Shown piece after piece: positions 9,267 through 19,235 of a DNA stretch of 64,000 nucleotides. Source of the stretch: Stutzerimonas azotifigens (lineage in GTDB: Bacteria; Pseudomonadota; Gammaproteobacteria; Pseudomonadales; Pseudomonadaceae). The notes beneath the pieces were generated by a model. It did not search any database, was not told the DNA's origin, and saw only the letters and a list, made by a program, of their open reading frames with translations. The stretch spans positions 124,001 through 188,000 of the forward strand of contig NZ_JAAMRF010000006.1 in assembly GCF_013522725.1 (NCBI RefSeq), written 5' to 3'. The translations under genes and the position numbers were made by a program. How positions within the stretch are numbered: the stretch's first letter is position 1; each line of letters begins with the position of its first letter.

Positions 9267-10601
9267 TCAGGAGACGATGAACTCGTTCCACTTGCGGATC
9301 ATGTGGCGGTTCTCGTCCATCACCGAGTTCCAGCAGGCCACGCTGCCCATGCGCTGCTCGTAGGAGCCGCCGTCACGCACCGCACCGGCCTTCTCCATGA
9401 CTTCCCCTTGCGGGCTGAGAATGTCGCCTTGGGCCGCCTTGCCTTCCATCCAGTAGCCCCACTCGTCCTCGCTCATGAACTGCCGCGAGGTCTCCGGTGC
9501 GGCGCTGTAGTAGCCCTGGCGGTTGAGGTAGGCGCCGACCCAGCCGGAGAGGTACCAGTCGATATATTCGTACGCCGCGTCGAGCTCCAGGCCCGACAGG
9601 TGCTTGGCCAGGCCAATGCCGCCGCCCCAGGCACGATAGCCCTCTTCCAGTGGCTGGTAACGGCACTCCACGCCACGGCTGCGCACTGCGGCCACCGCTG
9701 GCGACCACATCGACTGGATCACCACTTCGCCGGATGCCATCAGGTTCACCGACTCGTCGAAGCTCTTCCAGAAAGCGCGGAACTGGCCGTCCTTCTTGGC
9801 CTGCATGAGAATCGCGATGGTCTTGTCGATCTCCTCCTTGGTCATGTTGCCCTTGTCGCCGTAGCTCACCTCCCCCATCGACTCGCAGATCATCGCCGCG
9901 TCCATGATGCCGATCGACGGGATATTGAGGATCGAGGTCTTGCCCTTGAAGGCCGGGTCCATGATGTCGCGCCAGTTGGTGATCGGCCGGCCCACCAGAT
10001 CCGGACGGATGCCTAGCGTGTCGGCGTTGTAGATGGTCGGCACCAGCGTCATCCAGCGTGTCGGCTCGCTGGCGAACTTCACCGAATCGGCGCTTTCGAC
10101 GAAGCCGACCGTATGGGGCGCGGTCCCCTGGGCAATGGTCGAGTCGGCTGTCAGCTTGCCGTTGATGAACAGTGGCGAGATCTTGTCGAAGTTCTTCAGA
10201 CGCGTCGTATCCATCGCCTGCATCACGCCCGACGGGAAGACCTTCTTGCCGATCCAGTACTCGATGTCGGCGATGTCGTAGGATTTGGGCTGAGTCACCG
10301 CGCGTTGCGCCACCGCATCGGAGTCCAGCGCCGTGAGCTGCAGCGTGATGCCCAGGTCTTCCTTGGCCTTGCGCGCGATGTCGTTGAGGTTGGACACGCC
10401 GGTACCGAACTGGCGCAGCGTGACGTTCTTGATGTTCTGCGCCCAGATCATCGGAAATCCGGTGATCGCTCCGGACCCGACCGCAACCGCCGACGCGGCG
10501 CCCAGCCCCTTGATCAGGCTACGCCTGGACAATCCCTTTTCGGCCACCGGGGCGGTGATTGCGGTGTTCTGCTCAGGCGTGCTGTCGTCGTGCTCTTTCA
10601 T
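9267..10601 (-). CDS. Pot-like ABC substrate-binding protein with Tat signal
   Basis: This 444-residue periplasmic solute-binding protein (spermidine/putrescine-like class) probably captures the substrate for the two permeases. The N-terminus carries a twin-arginine motif (LSRRSLIKG at about 24-32) followed by an Ala/Gly-rich hydrophobic stretch and a cleavage region near MIWAQN, so it is probably exported folded. The start at ATG 10601 is set by GGAGG 8 bases upstream; the open frame extends 52 codons further without a ribosome site. It overlaps the ATPase stop by four bases. Tat export of an ABC binding protein is not the usual route. Confidence 0.88.
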   Translation of the reverse strand: MKEHDDSTPEQNTAITAPVAEKGLSRRSLIKGLGAASAVAVGSGAITGFPMIWAQNIKNVTLRQFGTGVSNLNDIARKAKEDLGITLQLTALDSDAVAQRAVTQPKSYDIADIEYWIGKKVFPSGVMQAMDTTRLKNFDKISPLFINGKLTADSTIAQGTAPHTVGFVESADSVKFASEPTRWMTLVPTIYNADTLGIRPDLVGRPITNWRDIMDPAFKGKTSILNIPSIGIMDAAMICESMGEVSYGDKGNMTKEEIDKTIAILMQAKKDGQFRAFWKSFDESVNLMASGEVVIQSMWSPAVAAVRSRGVECRYQPLEEGYRAWGGGIGLAKHLSGLELDAAYEYIDWYLSGWVGAYLNRQGYYSAAPETSRQFMSEDEWGYWMEGKAAQGDILSPQGEVMEKAGAVRDGGSYEQRMGSVACWNSVMDENRHMIRKWNEFIVS

Positions 10602-11740
10602 GGCTGGACCTCCGTGGTCGGGTTGGCATGCTGTGGGGAAAACAGATTGATGTGGGCGCAGCTCCAGCCGAGGCAGACCTCGCTGCCGACCTCCGGAACC
10701 TGCTGCGAGCGGTCGGGCAGGTAAACCAGCAATGGCACCGAACCGGCACTCTCGCACTCGACGTAGATGAAGGCGCCCTGGAACTCGACGTCGGTGACGC
10801 GCACCGGCAACAGGAAGCGCCCCGGTGCCGGTGCGGTCGTCGCCGGCAGGATGTCCAGGTGATCGCTACGCACCGAAAAGGAAACCGGCGTTCCAGCCGC
10901 AGCCTCGCGGAAAGGGCCGAGCTGGGTGTCGCCCAGGAGCCCGCGAGGGGCACCTTCGATGATCAACTCGGTGCCCGGCGCAGAGCGGCTGCCAAGGCTG
11001 CCCTGCATCAGCGCATGGCCGCCGATGAATTGAGCGACGAAGGGGGTGCTTGGCGTCTCGAACAGCGCCCGTGGCGAGCCGACCTGCTGGATCCGCCCGC
11101 CATCCATCACCACGGCCAAGTCCGCGAGGGCGAAGGCCTCTTCCTGAGAGTGGGTGACATGAATGAAGGTCAGGTCGAGCTTCTTCTGGATCGCCTTGAG
11201 TTCCTTGCGCATGCGAATCCGCAGAAAAGGATCGAGCGCCGAAAGCGGCTCGTCGAGCAGCACCACGTCCGGCTGGGTGATCAGCGCGCGCGCCAGCGCC
11301 ACGCGCTGCTGCTGTCCTCCGGAAAGCTGGTCGGGGTAACTTTCGGCGAAGTCCTGCATGTTCACCAGCGTCAGCAGCTCCCGGGCCCGGGCATGGCGAT
11401 CGGCCTTGCTCATGCCGGCGATGCGCAGGCCGAAGGCGACGTTGTCCAGGCAGCTCATGTGCGGGAACAGCGCATAGTTCTGGAACATCATCGCGGTGCC
11501 GCGCTGGGTTGGCGAAAAGTCGGTGACGTTGCGGTTGTCCATCAGGATGTCGCCATCGCTGACCTGCTCATGGCCGGCGAGCATTCGTAACGTGGTGCTC
11601 TTGCCACAGCCGCTTGGGCCGAGCAGACAGCAGTAGCTACCGCTGGGAATGACCAGATTGATATCGCTGACGGCGCTACGCGCATCGTAGGATTTATGCA
11701 CCGCGACCAGTTCGACCCGTCCTTTGCCTGACATCACCAT
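10598..11740 (-). CDS. ABC transporter ATP-binding protein, PotA-like
   Basis: The ATPase of the importer, about 380 residues. Walker A is GPSGCGKST (41-49), the Q-loop region MMFQNYALFPHM follows, the signature is [15 protein letters not shown], Walker B VVLLDEPLSALD, and the H-loop FIHVTHSQEEA. A C-terminal TOBE-like extension (from about 240) is present. The start is uncertain: ATGs at 11749, 11740 and 11734 are all in frame with weak ribosome sites. I prefer 11740 or 11734 because 11749 lies in an inverted repeat that looks like an operator. It is the first gene of the operon. Confidence 0.9.
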   Translation of the reverse strand: MVMSGKGRVELVAVHKSYDARSAVSDINLVIPSGSYCCLLGPSGCGKSTTLRMLAGHEQVSDGDILMDNRNVTDFSPTQRGTAMMFQNYALFPHMSCLDNVAFGLRIAGMSKADRHARARELLTLVNMQDFAESYPDQLSGGQQQRVALARALITQPDVVLLDEPLSALDPFLRIRMRKELKAIQKKLDLTFIHVTHSQEEAFALADLAVVMDGGRIQQVGSPRALFETPSTPFVAQFIGGHALMQGSLGSRSAPGTELIIEGAPRGLLGDTQLGPFREAAAGTPVSFSVRSDHLDILPATTAPAPGRFLLPVRVTDVEFQGAFIYVECESAGSVPLLVYLPDRSQQVPEVGSEVCLGWSCAHINLFSPQHANPTTEVQP

Positions 11741-11748
11741 CGCCCGCA

Positions 11749-11779
11749 TTGCTAACAATTTTGTTTTTTAAGTTAGCAA
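11749..11779. promoter_or_regulatory. Inverted repeat just upstream of the ABC operon, operator candidate
   Basis: Perfect 8-bp arms TTGCTAAC (11749-11756) and GTTAGCAA (11772-11779) are separated by 15 AT-rich bases. The element abuts the start of the ATPase gene. It shares the TTGTTAAC/GTTA-type core with a second palindrome at 11970, so both could be sites for the divergent GntR regulator. Confidence 0.5.
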
Positions 11780-11969
11780 CAGCTATGCCATCGACTGCGA
11801 CGCTTCAGGCTGCGCGTGCGCAAACGGCTGAAAGACGACAGGTTTTAGTGATCGGACGAAAACCTGATAACCCTGCCTTATCTGGTCTTCTGGCGGAGAA
11901 TCGCACCATCGCAGTGCAGCACCAGAAGCCGTGCACCGCCTTTAACAAGCCTCCAACCCCTTGCGCATA

Positions 11970-11983
11970 AATTGTTAACAATT
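11970..11983. promoter_or_regulatory. 14-bp perfect palindrome before the GntR gene, operator candidate
   Basis: AATTGTTAACAATT is a perfect 14-bp palindrome 30 bases before the GntR-family gene. FadR-type GntR proteins commonly bind short TGT..ACA palindromes, which the centre of this site matches. It is likely an autoregulatory site and may control the divergent importer operon together with the repeat at 11749. Confidence 0.55.
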
Positions 11984-12012
11984 AGAATCGAGGCTGTCTA
12001 TCGTCCGGGCCG

Positions 12013-12732
12013 ATGCTCGGCAAGCCACGAGTGAGTAGTTCTATGGCCAGCGTCGTCGCCCGCGAGGTTCAGCGCATCTTCACCGCTATCTACGACGCCA
12101 TCGTCGAGCAAAGGCTGCCCCCGGGCACCCGGCTCACCGAGCTGAATTTGGTGGAGGTATTCGGGGCCAACCGCAATCACATCCGCAGCGCGCTACGCGA
12201 TCTGGCTCACCGCAAACTGGTCCGCCTGGAAATGAACCGTGGCGCTTTTGTCGAGGAACCGACACCGGAGCAGGCGCGTGAAGTCTTCGCCGCGCGCCGC
12301 GTCATCGAGCAGGCGATCGTCGAGGAAGCGGTACGACGCATGCGACCAGCCGACCGCAAGGCAATCCGCGAACATCTGGCCGAAGAGCTGGCGCTGGGGC
12401 ACGACAGCGACAAGCCCGCCTTCATTCGTCTGTCCGGGGATTTCCATCGGCTGCTCGCGCGCATCGCCGGTAACGGTACGCTGGGCGACATCCTCGACGG
12501 GTTGATCGCGCGCAGCTCGCTGATCATCGCGCTCTACGAGAACCAGACCGGCGTCCAGTGCTCCCACAACGAGCATCAGGAGCTGGCCGACGCACTGCTT
12601 AGCGGCGATCCGCAGCGGGCCACCGCCTGCATGGCCAGGCACTTGCTGAAGATCGAGGAGCGCCTGCGCCTGGCTACAGCGGAAGAGGCGGAGATCGATC
12701 TATTCCAGGTGTTCGCCGCCCACCGCAAGTGA
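12013..12732 (+). CDS. GntR-family regulator, FCD (FadR) subfamily
   Basis: A 239-residue DNA-binding regulator. The N-terminal winged helix-turn-helix covers about residues 15-85 (IYDAIVEQRLPPGTRLTELNLVEVFGANRNHIRSALRDLAHRKLV), followed by an all-helical FCD ligand domain (AREVFAARRVIEQAIVEEAVRRM ... CSHNEHQELADALLSGD...CMARHLLKIEERL), whose His and Asp residues usually bind a metal and an organic acid. It is divergent from the importer-racemase operon and is probably its regulator. ATG 12043 is an alternative start; neither has a clear ribosome site. Confidence 0.88.
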   Translation: MLGKPRVSSSMASVVAREVQRIFTAIYDAIVEQRLPPGTRLTELNLVEVFGANRNHIRSALRDLAHRKLVRLEMNRGAFVEEPTPEQAREVFAARRVIEQAIVEEAVRRMRPADRKAIREHLAEELALGHDSDKPAFIRLSGDFHRLLARIAGNGTLGDILDGLIARSSLIIALYENQTGVQCSHNEHQELADALLSGDPQRATACMARHLLKIEERLRLATAEEAEIDLFQVFAAHRK

Positions 12733-12828
12733 TCCTTACCCTCGGTGTTCTGGAGCGTTTTGCGGCCCGCTCGCGGATACGTCACACTAGCGCCCCCCGC
12801 GCCCCGGCCCAACGTTCGCAGAAGATCC

Positions 12829-15315
12829 ATGACCCGCTCGCCCTTTCACCGCCTCGTGTTCGGCGCCCTGCGCCGCCTGCTTTATCTGTGGGTTCGCTCC
12901 GAAGCCATCAACCAGTCGGCCTTCACCCTCAAGCTCGACCGTAGCAAACCGGTGCTCTATGTCCTGCAGAAGGATTCGCTGAGTGACCTGGCCGTGCTGG
13001 ATGTGGAGTGCATGAAGGCCGGCCTGCCCCGGCCGGTGGTGCCGGTAGCCGTCGGGGATCACGTGGAGCCAGCGGCATTCTTCTTTCTCATGCCGGCGGC
13101 GAGCTGGTTCGGCCGGCCGAACCGTTTCGTCGCCTCGCCGACCCTGGTACGGCTGGTCGACGCACTGGACCACAACGCCGTGGACAACGCCCAGATCGTG
13201 CCGGTCAGCGTCTTCTGGGGCCAGTCGCCAGACCGCGAGACCAGCCCGTGGAAGCTGTTGTTCGCCGACAGCTGGGCGGTGACCGGTCGCCTGCGGCGCC
13301 TGGTGAGCATCCTGATCCTGGGGCGCAAGACTCGCGTGCAATTTTCCTCGCCGATCCAGCTCAGCGAACTGGTGGCGATGAACAAGGGCCAGGAGCGCAC
13401 GCTACGCATGGTCCACCGCATCCTGCGGGTGCATTTCCGCAACCAGAAAACCGCCGTGATCGGCCCGGACCTGTCCCACCGCCGCAACCTGGTCAAGGGG
13501 TTGGTACATGCGCCGCACGTGCGCCAGGCCATTCGCGACGAGGCCGAACGCGAAAAGATTTCCGTCGAGAAGGCCGAGGCTCAGGCGCTGCGCTACGGCA
13601 ACGAGATCGCCTCGGACTTTGCCTACACCGCGGTGCGTTTTCTCGAAGTCCTGCTGTCCTGGTTCTGGAACAAAATCTACGACGGCATCAAGGTCAACCA
13701 CCTGGAGCAGGTGCAGGAAGCGGTCCATGGCCATGAGGTGATCTACGTGCCGTGCCACCGCAGCCACATCGATTACCTGCTGCTCTCCTACCTGCTGTTC
13801 CGCAACGGCCTGACGCCGCCGCACATCGCTGCCGGGATCAACCTCAACATGCCGGTGATTGGCGGCCTGCTACGCCGCGGCGGGGCTTTCTTCATGCGCC
13901 GCACGTTCAAGGGCAACCCGCTGTACACCGCGGTGTTCAACGAATACCTGCACACCCTCTTCAGCCGCGGCTTCCCGGTGGAGTATTTCGTCGAGGGCGG
14001 GCGCTCGCGCACGGGACGCATGCTGCAGCCGAAGACCGGCATGCTGGCGATCACCCTGCGCAGCTTCCTGCGCTCCTCGCGCCAGCCGATCCTCTTCGTG
14101 CCGGTCTACATCGGCTACGAGCGGGTGCTCGAAGGGCGCACCTACCTCGGCGAGCTGCGCGGCGCGGCGAAGAAGAAGGAGTCGATATTCGACATCTTCA
14201 AGGTCATCGGTGCCCTCAAGCAGCGCTTCGGGCACGTCTATGTCAACTTCGGCGAGCCGCTCAAGCTCGCCGAATTCCTGGAACAGGAACAGCCCGGCTG
14301 GAGGCGCCAGGAGCTGGCGCCCGAGTTCCGTCCCGAGTGGCTCGCCGACACCACCAACCGCCTGGCAGAACGGGTGGCGCAACGCCTCAACGAGGCTGCC
14401 GCGATCAACCCGGTCAACCTGGTGGCCACAGCGCTGCTGTCGACCAGCAAGCTGGCCCTGGACGAACGGGCGCTGGCGCGGCTGCTCGATCTCTACCAGG
14501 CGCTTCTGCGCGCGGTGCCCTACTCGCCCCATGTCACCCTGCCCGAAGGCGACGGCCTGGCGCTGATCGCCCACGTGCAGAGCATGGACCTGCTCGCAGA
14601 ACAGAAGGACGCGCTGGGCAAGATTCTTTATCTGGACGAGCAGAACGCCGTCCTGATGACCTACTACCGCAACAACGTCATGCACATCTTCGCGCTTCCG
14701 GCGCTGCTGGCGAGCTTCTTCCAGAGCAGCGCACGGATGATGAGCCGCGAGCAGATCCTGCGGTTCACCCGCGCGCTGTATCCCTATCTGCAGGCCGAGC
14801 TGTTCATCCGTTGGGACATCGAGGAGCTGGACGCGGTGGTGGACCAATGGCTCGAGGCCTTCGTCGAGCAGGGGCTGCTCAAGCTGGATGGGGAGGTCTA
14901 TGTCCGCCCGGCGCCAAGCTCGCGCCAGTTCGTATTGCTGACCCTGCTCGCCCGGACCATCGTGCAGACGCTGCAGCGCTTCTACATGGCCATCGCCCTG
15001 CTGCTCAATGCCGGCCAGTACACCCTGACCGCCGAAGAGCTGGAGAATCTCTGCACCGTGATGGCTCAGCGCCTGTCGATCCTCCATGGCCTCAACGCGC
15101 CGGAATTCTTCGACAAGAGCCTGTTCCGCCATTTCATCAAGAGCCTGTTGGCGCAAGGCGTGCTGCGCCAGAACGAGGGCGGCAAGCTCAGCTACCATCC
15201 ACTGCTGGGCGAGCTGGCCGAGGGTGCGGCGAAGCGGGTCCTGCCAGCCGAAATCCGCCTGTCGATTCGCCAGGTTGCGCTGGAGCGCAACGAAGACTCC
15301 GTCGAACCGGCATGA
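12829..15315 (+). CDS. plsB: Glycerol-3-phosphate 1-O-acyltransferase
   Basis: PlsB attaches the first acyl chain to sn-glycerol 3-phosphate at the inner membrane, starting phospholipid synthesis. The four acyltransferase blocks are present: HRSHID with His310 and Asp315 (family HX4D), [28 protein letters not shown], and [11 protein letters not shown]. At 828 residues it matches the family (about 807 in E. coli). I set the start at ATG 12829 ([12 protein letters not shown]); the frame is open 28 codons further back, but that stretch does not look like PlsB. Confidence 0.95.
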   Translation: MTRSPFHRLVFGALRRLLYLWVRSEAINQSAFTLKLDRSKPVLYVLQKDSLSDLAVLDVECMKAGLPRPVVPVAVGDHVEPAAFFFLMPAASWFGRPNRFVASPTLVRLVDALDHNAVDNAQIVPVSVFWGQSPDRETSPWKLLFADSWAVTGRLRRLVSILILGRKTRVQFSSPIQLSELVAMNKGQERTLRMVHRILRVHFRNQKTAVIGPDLSHRRNLVKGLVHAPHVRQAIRDEAEREKISVEKAEAQALRYGNEIASDFAYTAVRFLEVLLSWFWNKIYDGIKVNHLEQVQEAVHGHEVIYVPCHRSHIDYLLLSYLLFRNGLTPPHIAAGINLNMPVIGGLLRRGGAFFMRRTFKGNPLYTAVFNEYLHTLFSRGFPVEYFVEGGRSRTGRMLQPKTGMLAITLRSFLRSSRQPILFVPVYIGYERVLEGRTYLGELRGAAKKKESIFDIFKVIGALKQRFGHVYVNFGEPLKLAEFLEQEQPGWRRQELAPEFRPEWLADTTNRLAERVAQRLNEAAAINPVNLVATALLSTSKLALDERALARLLDLYQALLRAVPYSPHVTLPEGDGLALIAHVQSMDLLAEQKDALGKILYLDEQNAVLMTYYRNNVMHIFALPALLASFFQSSARMMSREQILRFTRALYPYLQAELFIRWDIEELDAVVDQWLEAFVEQGLLKLDGEVYVRPAPSSRQFVLLTLLARTIVQTLQRFYMAIALLLNAGQYTLTAEELENLCTVMAQRLSILHGLNAPEFFDKSLFRHFIKSLLAQGVLRQNEGGKLSYHPLLGELAEGAAKRVLPAEIRLSIRQVALERNEDSVEPA

Positions 15316-15350
15316 CCGGCTCTCCTGCCACCTTGCAAAGGACATCCATC

Positions 15351-16028
15351 ATGATGCGCACCCTCACGCTTTTCGCCGGCCTGCTGCTGGCTGCCAGCGC
15401 CCAGGCCTTGTCGCTGAAAGACCTGAGCCAGGGCGACGCTGCCGCCGGGCTCAAGGATGCTTTGAACCAGGGCACCAAGATCGCCGTCCAGCAGCTGGGT
15501 CGCCCCGGCGGGTTCAGCAACGACCCACAGCTGCGCATCGAACTGCCCGGCACCCTGGGCAAAGCCTCGCGGGCCATGAAGATGGTAGGCATGGGCGCCC
15601 AGGTCGAGCAGCTCGAAGCGAGCATGAACAAGGCCGCCGAAGCCGCAGTGCCGCAAGCCCAGGCGCTGTTGCTCGATGCGGTGAAGAAAATGACCGTGCA
15701 GGACGCCAAGGGCATTCTCGCCGGCGGCCAGGACTCGGCGACCCGTTACCTCGACAAATCCAGCCGGGCGCAGCTGCGCGCCAGGTTCCTGCCCATCGTC
15801 AAGCAGGCCACCGACCAGGTCGGCCTGGCCCAGCAATACAATGCCCTCGCCGGCAAGGCGGCGACCTTCGGTGCGGTCGATGCCAAGCACACCAACATCG
15901 AGAGCTACGTCGCCGAGCAGGCCCTCGACGGCTTGTTCAGCGTGATCGCCGAGCAGGAAGCGAGCATCCGTCAGAACCCCGCCGCGGCCGCCACCAGCAT
16001 CGCCAAGAAGGTCTTCGGCGCGCTCTGA
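15351..16028 (+). CDS. Secreted DUF4197 protein
   Basis: A 225-residue protein with a cleavable signal peptide (MMRTLTLFAGLLLAASAQA, cut after about residue 19) and a helical mature part of the DUF4197 type (GLKDALNQGTKIAVQQLGRPGGF, then SRAMKMVGMGAQVEQLEASMNKAAEAAVPQA, abbreviated). DUF4197 proteins are common in Gram-negative genomes and their function is not known to me. AAGGA lies 8 bases before the start. It follows plsB by 35 bases on the same strand and could share its transcript. A palindromic repeat follows its stop. Confidence 0.85.
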   Translation: MMRTLTLFAGLLLAASAQALSLKDLSQGDAAAGLKDALNQGTKIAVQQLGRPGGFSNDPQLRIELPGTLGKASRAMKMVGMGAQVEQLEASMNKAAEAAVPQAQALLLDAVKKMTVQDAKGILAGGQDSATRYLDKSSRAQLRARFLPIVKQATDQVGLAQQYNALAGKAATFGAVDAKHTNIESYVAEQALDGLFSVIAEQEASIRQNPAAAATSIAKKVFGAL

Positions 16029-16053
16029 TCGGGCGGGCTACTGGCTGCATTCG

Positions 16054-16117
16054 TTCGCGGTCGAGACGGCTCCGATGGTTTCGCCGTCCCAGCGTCGGGA
16101 GCGGTCGTGACCGCGAA
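16054..16117. repeat. REP-like inverted repeat (copy 1)
   Basis: Arms at 16054-16073 and 16098-16117 pair with three mismatches in 20 bases around the core TTCGCGGTC...GACCGCGAA. It lies between the convergent ends of the DUF4197 gene and mexK. The same core recurs at 30526-30550, so this is a dispersed extragenic family of the type common in Pseudomonas. It may stabilise or terminate the convergent transcripts. Confidence 0.7.
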
Positions 16118-16146
16118 TAGCCTTACCCGCGGGGCCGGATAGCCGA

Positions 16147-19100
16147 TCAGCCCTGTTGCGGCTGCTCACCTTCCCGAACCCTGAACCAGGTCGCGTAGAG
16201 CGCCGGCAGGAACAGCAGCGTCAGCGCCGTGGCGACGATCAGCCCGCCCATGATGGCGACCGCCATCGGGCCGAAGAACACGCTGCGTGACAGCGGAATC
16301 ATCGCCAGCACCGACGCGAGCGCAGTGAGCACGATCGGCCGGAAGCGCCGCACGGTCGCATCGACGATCGCCGTGAAGCGGTCGTGACCCGCGCCGATGT
16401 CCTGCTCGATCTGGTCCACCAGGATCACCGAGTTGCGCATGATCATTCCCGACAACGCGATGGTGCCCAGCATCGCCACGAAACCGAACGGCTGGCGCAA
16501 CAGCAGAAGGAACAGCGCCACGCCGATCAGCCCCAGAGGCGCGGTCAGGAACACCAGCGCGGCGCGGGAGAAGCTCTTAAGCTGCAGCATCAGCAGGCTC
16601 AGCACCACGATGATGAACAACGGCATGCCGGCGTTCACCGACGCCTGCCCCCGGGACGCGTCCTCCACCGTGCCGCCCACCTCGAGCAGGTAGCCGCTGG
16701 GCAACTGCGCCCGGATGGGGTCGAGGGTCGGCGAGATCTGCGCCACCAGCGACGCCGGCTGCTCCTGCCCATAGATATCGGCGCGCACGGTGACCGTCGG
16801 CAGACGGTTGCGGTGCCAGATGACCCCTTCCTCGAAGCCGTATTCGAGCGTCGCCACCTGCGCCAGCGGCACGCTACGCCCGCTGGAGGTCGGAATCGCC
16901 AGGCTCGGCAGCATCGACAGTTCTTCGCGCTCTCGCGGCGTGCCGCGCAGCAGTATCTCGATCAGTTCGTTGTCCTCGCGGAACTGGCTGACGGAAGTAC
17001 CGCTGAAGGTGCGCTGCAGGAACCCCGACAGCTCCGCCGTGCTGACACCCAGCGCCCGCGCCCGGTCCTGATCGACGTTCAGCCGCACCACCTTGCTCGG
17101 CTCCTGCCAGTCCAGATGGACGTTGGATACCACTGGATTCTCCGCCACCTTCGCCGCCACCTGCCGCGCCAGGTCGCGGGCCACGTCGATGTGTTCACCG
17201 GTTACCCGGAACTGGATGGGATAGCCCACCGGCGGACCGTTCTCGAGCCGTGTAACCCGCCCACGCAGGCTCGGGAAATCCTCATGCAGGCGCTCGATCA
17301 GCCAACGGCGCAGCGCTTCGCGATCCTCGATGGTCTTGGACAGCACCACGAACTGGGCAAAGCTGGTCGCCGGCAACTGCTGGTCCAACGGCAGGTAGAA
17401 GCGCGGCGAGCCGCTACCGATGTAGGCCACGTAGTTGTCGATACCCGCGCGCTCCTTGAGCATTTCCTCCAGGCGCAGCACCTCGGCCTCGGTGGCCTTG
17501 AGCGACACGCCCTCGGCGAGCTTCAGGTCCACCATCAACTCGAGCCGGCCGGATGCGGGGAAGAACTGCTGCGGCACCAGCCGGAACAGGCCGATCGCGC
17601 CGATGAAGGCCAGCAGCGTCAGCACGATGACCGTCTTGCGATGCCGCACACACCAGTGCACCAGCCTGCGGACACGTTGATAGAACGGGGTCGCATAGGG
17701 ATCGCTGCCCGCTGCACTGCCACCGTGCTTTTGCGCATGCAGCTTGGCCAGATCCGGCAACAGGCGCTCGCCGAGCAACGGCACGAACACCACCGCGGCG
17801 ATCCAGGAGGCGATCAGCGCGATGGTCACTACCTGGAAGATCGAGCGCGTGTATTCGCCCGTGCTCGACTGCGCGGTGGCGATCGGCAGGAAGCCCGCCG
17901 CGGTGATCAGCGTACCGGTCAGCATCGGGAAGGCCGTGCTGCTCCAGGCATAGCTCGCCGCCTGGAGGCGGTCGAAGCCCTGCTCCATCTTGATCGCCAT
18001 CATCTCCACCGCGATGATCGCGTCGTCCACCAGCAGCCCCAGCGCCAGTACCAGCGCGCCGAGGGAAATCTTGTGCAGGCCGATGTCCAGGTAGTTCATG
18101 GCGACGAAGGTCATCGCCAGCACCAGCGGGATCGACAGCGCCACCACCAGCCCGGTGCGTACGCCGAGCGAAAAGAAGCTCACCAGCAGCACGATCACCA
18201 GCGCCTCGACCAGCACGCGAACGAACTCGCTGACGCTGGTCTTCACCGCGGCCGGCTGGTCGGAAACCTTGCGCAGTTCCATGCCGGCCGGCAGCTCCTG
18301 CTGCAGGCGGGCGAATTCGCGCTGCAACGCCTCGCCGAGCACCAGGATGTCGCCACCGCTCTTCATCGACACCGCCAGGCCGATGGCCGGCTCGCCCATG
18401 AAGCGCATGCGCGGCGCCGGCGGGTCGTTGAACCCTCGGTAAACCTTCGCCACGTCGCCGATGCGGAAGGTCTGCCCCTCGACGCGGATCGGGAAGTCGC
18501 GAATCTCCTTCAAGGTCTGGAAACTGCCGGTGACGCGCAGTTGCACCCGGTCGCTCAGGGTCTCGACGAAGCCTGCCGCGGCCACCGAATTCTGCGCCTG
18601 CAGCGCCTGGCGAACCGCCTCCAGCGGCACGCCGAGGGTCGCCAGCTTGACGTTGGACAGCTCGATCCAGATCTTCTCGTCCTGCAGGCCGACCAGCTCG
18701 ACCTTGCCCACCGAGTTGACGCGCTGTAGCTGCAGTTGCAGTCGATCGGCATAGTCCTTGAGTACGGCGTAGTCGAAACCCTTGCCGGTCAGCGCATAGA
18801 TATTGCCGAAGGTGGTGCCGAATTCATCGTTGAAGAACGGCCCAAGGGTGCCGGCCGGCAGGGTGTGGCGGATATCGCCGATCTTCTTGCGTATCTGGTA
18901 CCACAGGTCGGGAATGTCCCGGGAGCGCAGGGCGTCGTTGGCCATGAAGGTGACCGTCGACTCGCCAGGTCGGGAGAAGGAGACGATGCGGTCATACTCG
19001 CCGGTTTCCATGAGCTTTTTCTCGATGCGCTCGGTGATCTGCCGCGACACTTCTTCAGCCGTCGCGCCGGGCCACTGGGTGCTGATCACCATGGCCTTGA

Positions 19101-19230
19101 AGGTGAACGGCGGGTCTTCGCTCTGCCCAAGCTTGCTGTAGGACAGCGCACCGACCACCGCGATCAGCAGCATCACGAACACGACGAGCTGCCGGTTGCG
19201 CAGCGACCAGGCCGAGAGATTGAAACCCAT
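16147..19230 (-). CDS. mexK: RND efflux pump inner-membrane transporter, MexK-like
   Basis: The 1027-residue proton-driven drug exporter has the RND design: one N-terminal helix (VVFVMLLIAVVGALSY), two large periplasmic loops and helix bundles. The proton-relay pair Asp402-Asp403 in LLVDDAIIAVE is intact. A ribosome site AAGGAG lies 7 bases before ATG 19230, 5 bases after the MexJ-like gene. The neighbourhood (plsB upstream, mexJ, divergent mexL, rsmJ) is the one I recall for P. aeruginosa mexJK, which exports triclosan alone and antibiotics with OprM. As there, no outer-membrane channel gene is present. TriC is a close alternative by sequence style. Confidence 0.87.
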   Translation of the reverse strand: MGFNLSAWSLRNRQLVVFVMLLIAVVGALSYSKLGQSEDPPFTFKAMVISTQWPGATAEEVSRQITERIEKKLMETGEYDRIVSFSRPGESTVTFMANDALRSRDIPDLWYQIRKKIGDIRHTLPAGTLGPFFNDEFGTTFGNIYALTGKGFDYAVLKDYADRLQLQLQRVNSVGKVELVGLQDEKIWIELSNVKLATLGVPLEAVRQALQAQNSVAAAGFVETLSDRVQLRVTGSFQTLKEIRDFPIRVEGQTFRIGDVAKVYRGFNDPPAPRMRFMGEPAIGLAVSMKSGGDILVLGEALQREFARLQQELPAGMELRKVSDQPAAVKTSVSEFVRVLVEALVIVLLVSFFSLGVRTGLVVALSIPLVLAMTFVAMNYLDIGLHKISLGALVLALGLLVDDAIIAVEMMAIKMEQGFDRLQAASYAWSSTAFPMLTGTLITAAGFLPIATAQSSTGEYTRSIFQVVTIALIASWIAAVVFVPLLGERLLPDLAKLHAQKHGGSAAGSDPYATPFYQRVRRLVHWCVRHRKTVIVLTLLAFIGAIGLFRLVPQQFFPASGRLELMVDLKLAEGVSLKATEAEVLRLEEMLKERAGIDNYVAYIGSGSPRFYLPLDQQLPATSFAQFVVLSKTIEDREALRRWLIERLHEDFPSLRGRVTRLENGPPVGYPIQFRVTGEHIDVARDLARQVAAKVAENPVVSNVHLDWQEPSKVVRLNVDQDRARALGVSTAELSGFLQRTFSGTSVSQFREDNELIEILLRGTPREREELSMLPSLAIPTSSGRSVPLAQVATLEYGFEEGVIWHRNRLPTVTVRADIYGQEQPASLVAQISPTLDPIRAQLPSGYLLEVGGTVEDASRGQASVNAGMPLFIIVVLSLLMLQLKSFSRAALVFLTAPLGLIGVALFLLLLRQPFGFVAMLGTIALSGMIMRNSVILVDQIEQDIGAGHDRFTAIVDATVRRFRPIVLTALASVLAMIPLSRSVFFGPMAVAIMGGLIVATALTLLFLPALYATWFRVREGEQPQQG

Positions 19231-19235
19231 CGCCG

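Noticed and set aside
16384..18729. A 781-codon open frame on the plus strand opposite mexK
   Set aside because: It is the mirror of a GC-rich RND gene; the product is His/Gln/Arg-rich without family likeness, while the minus strand has full RND motifs.
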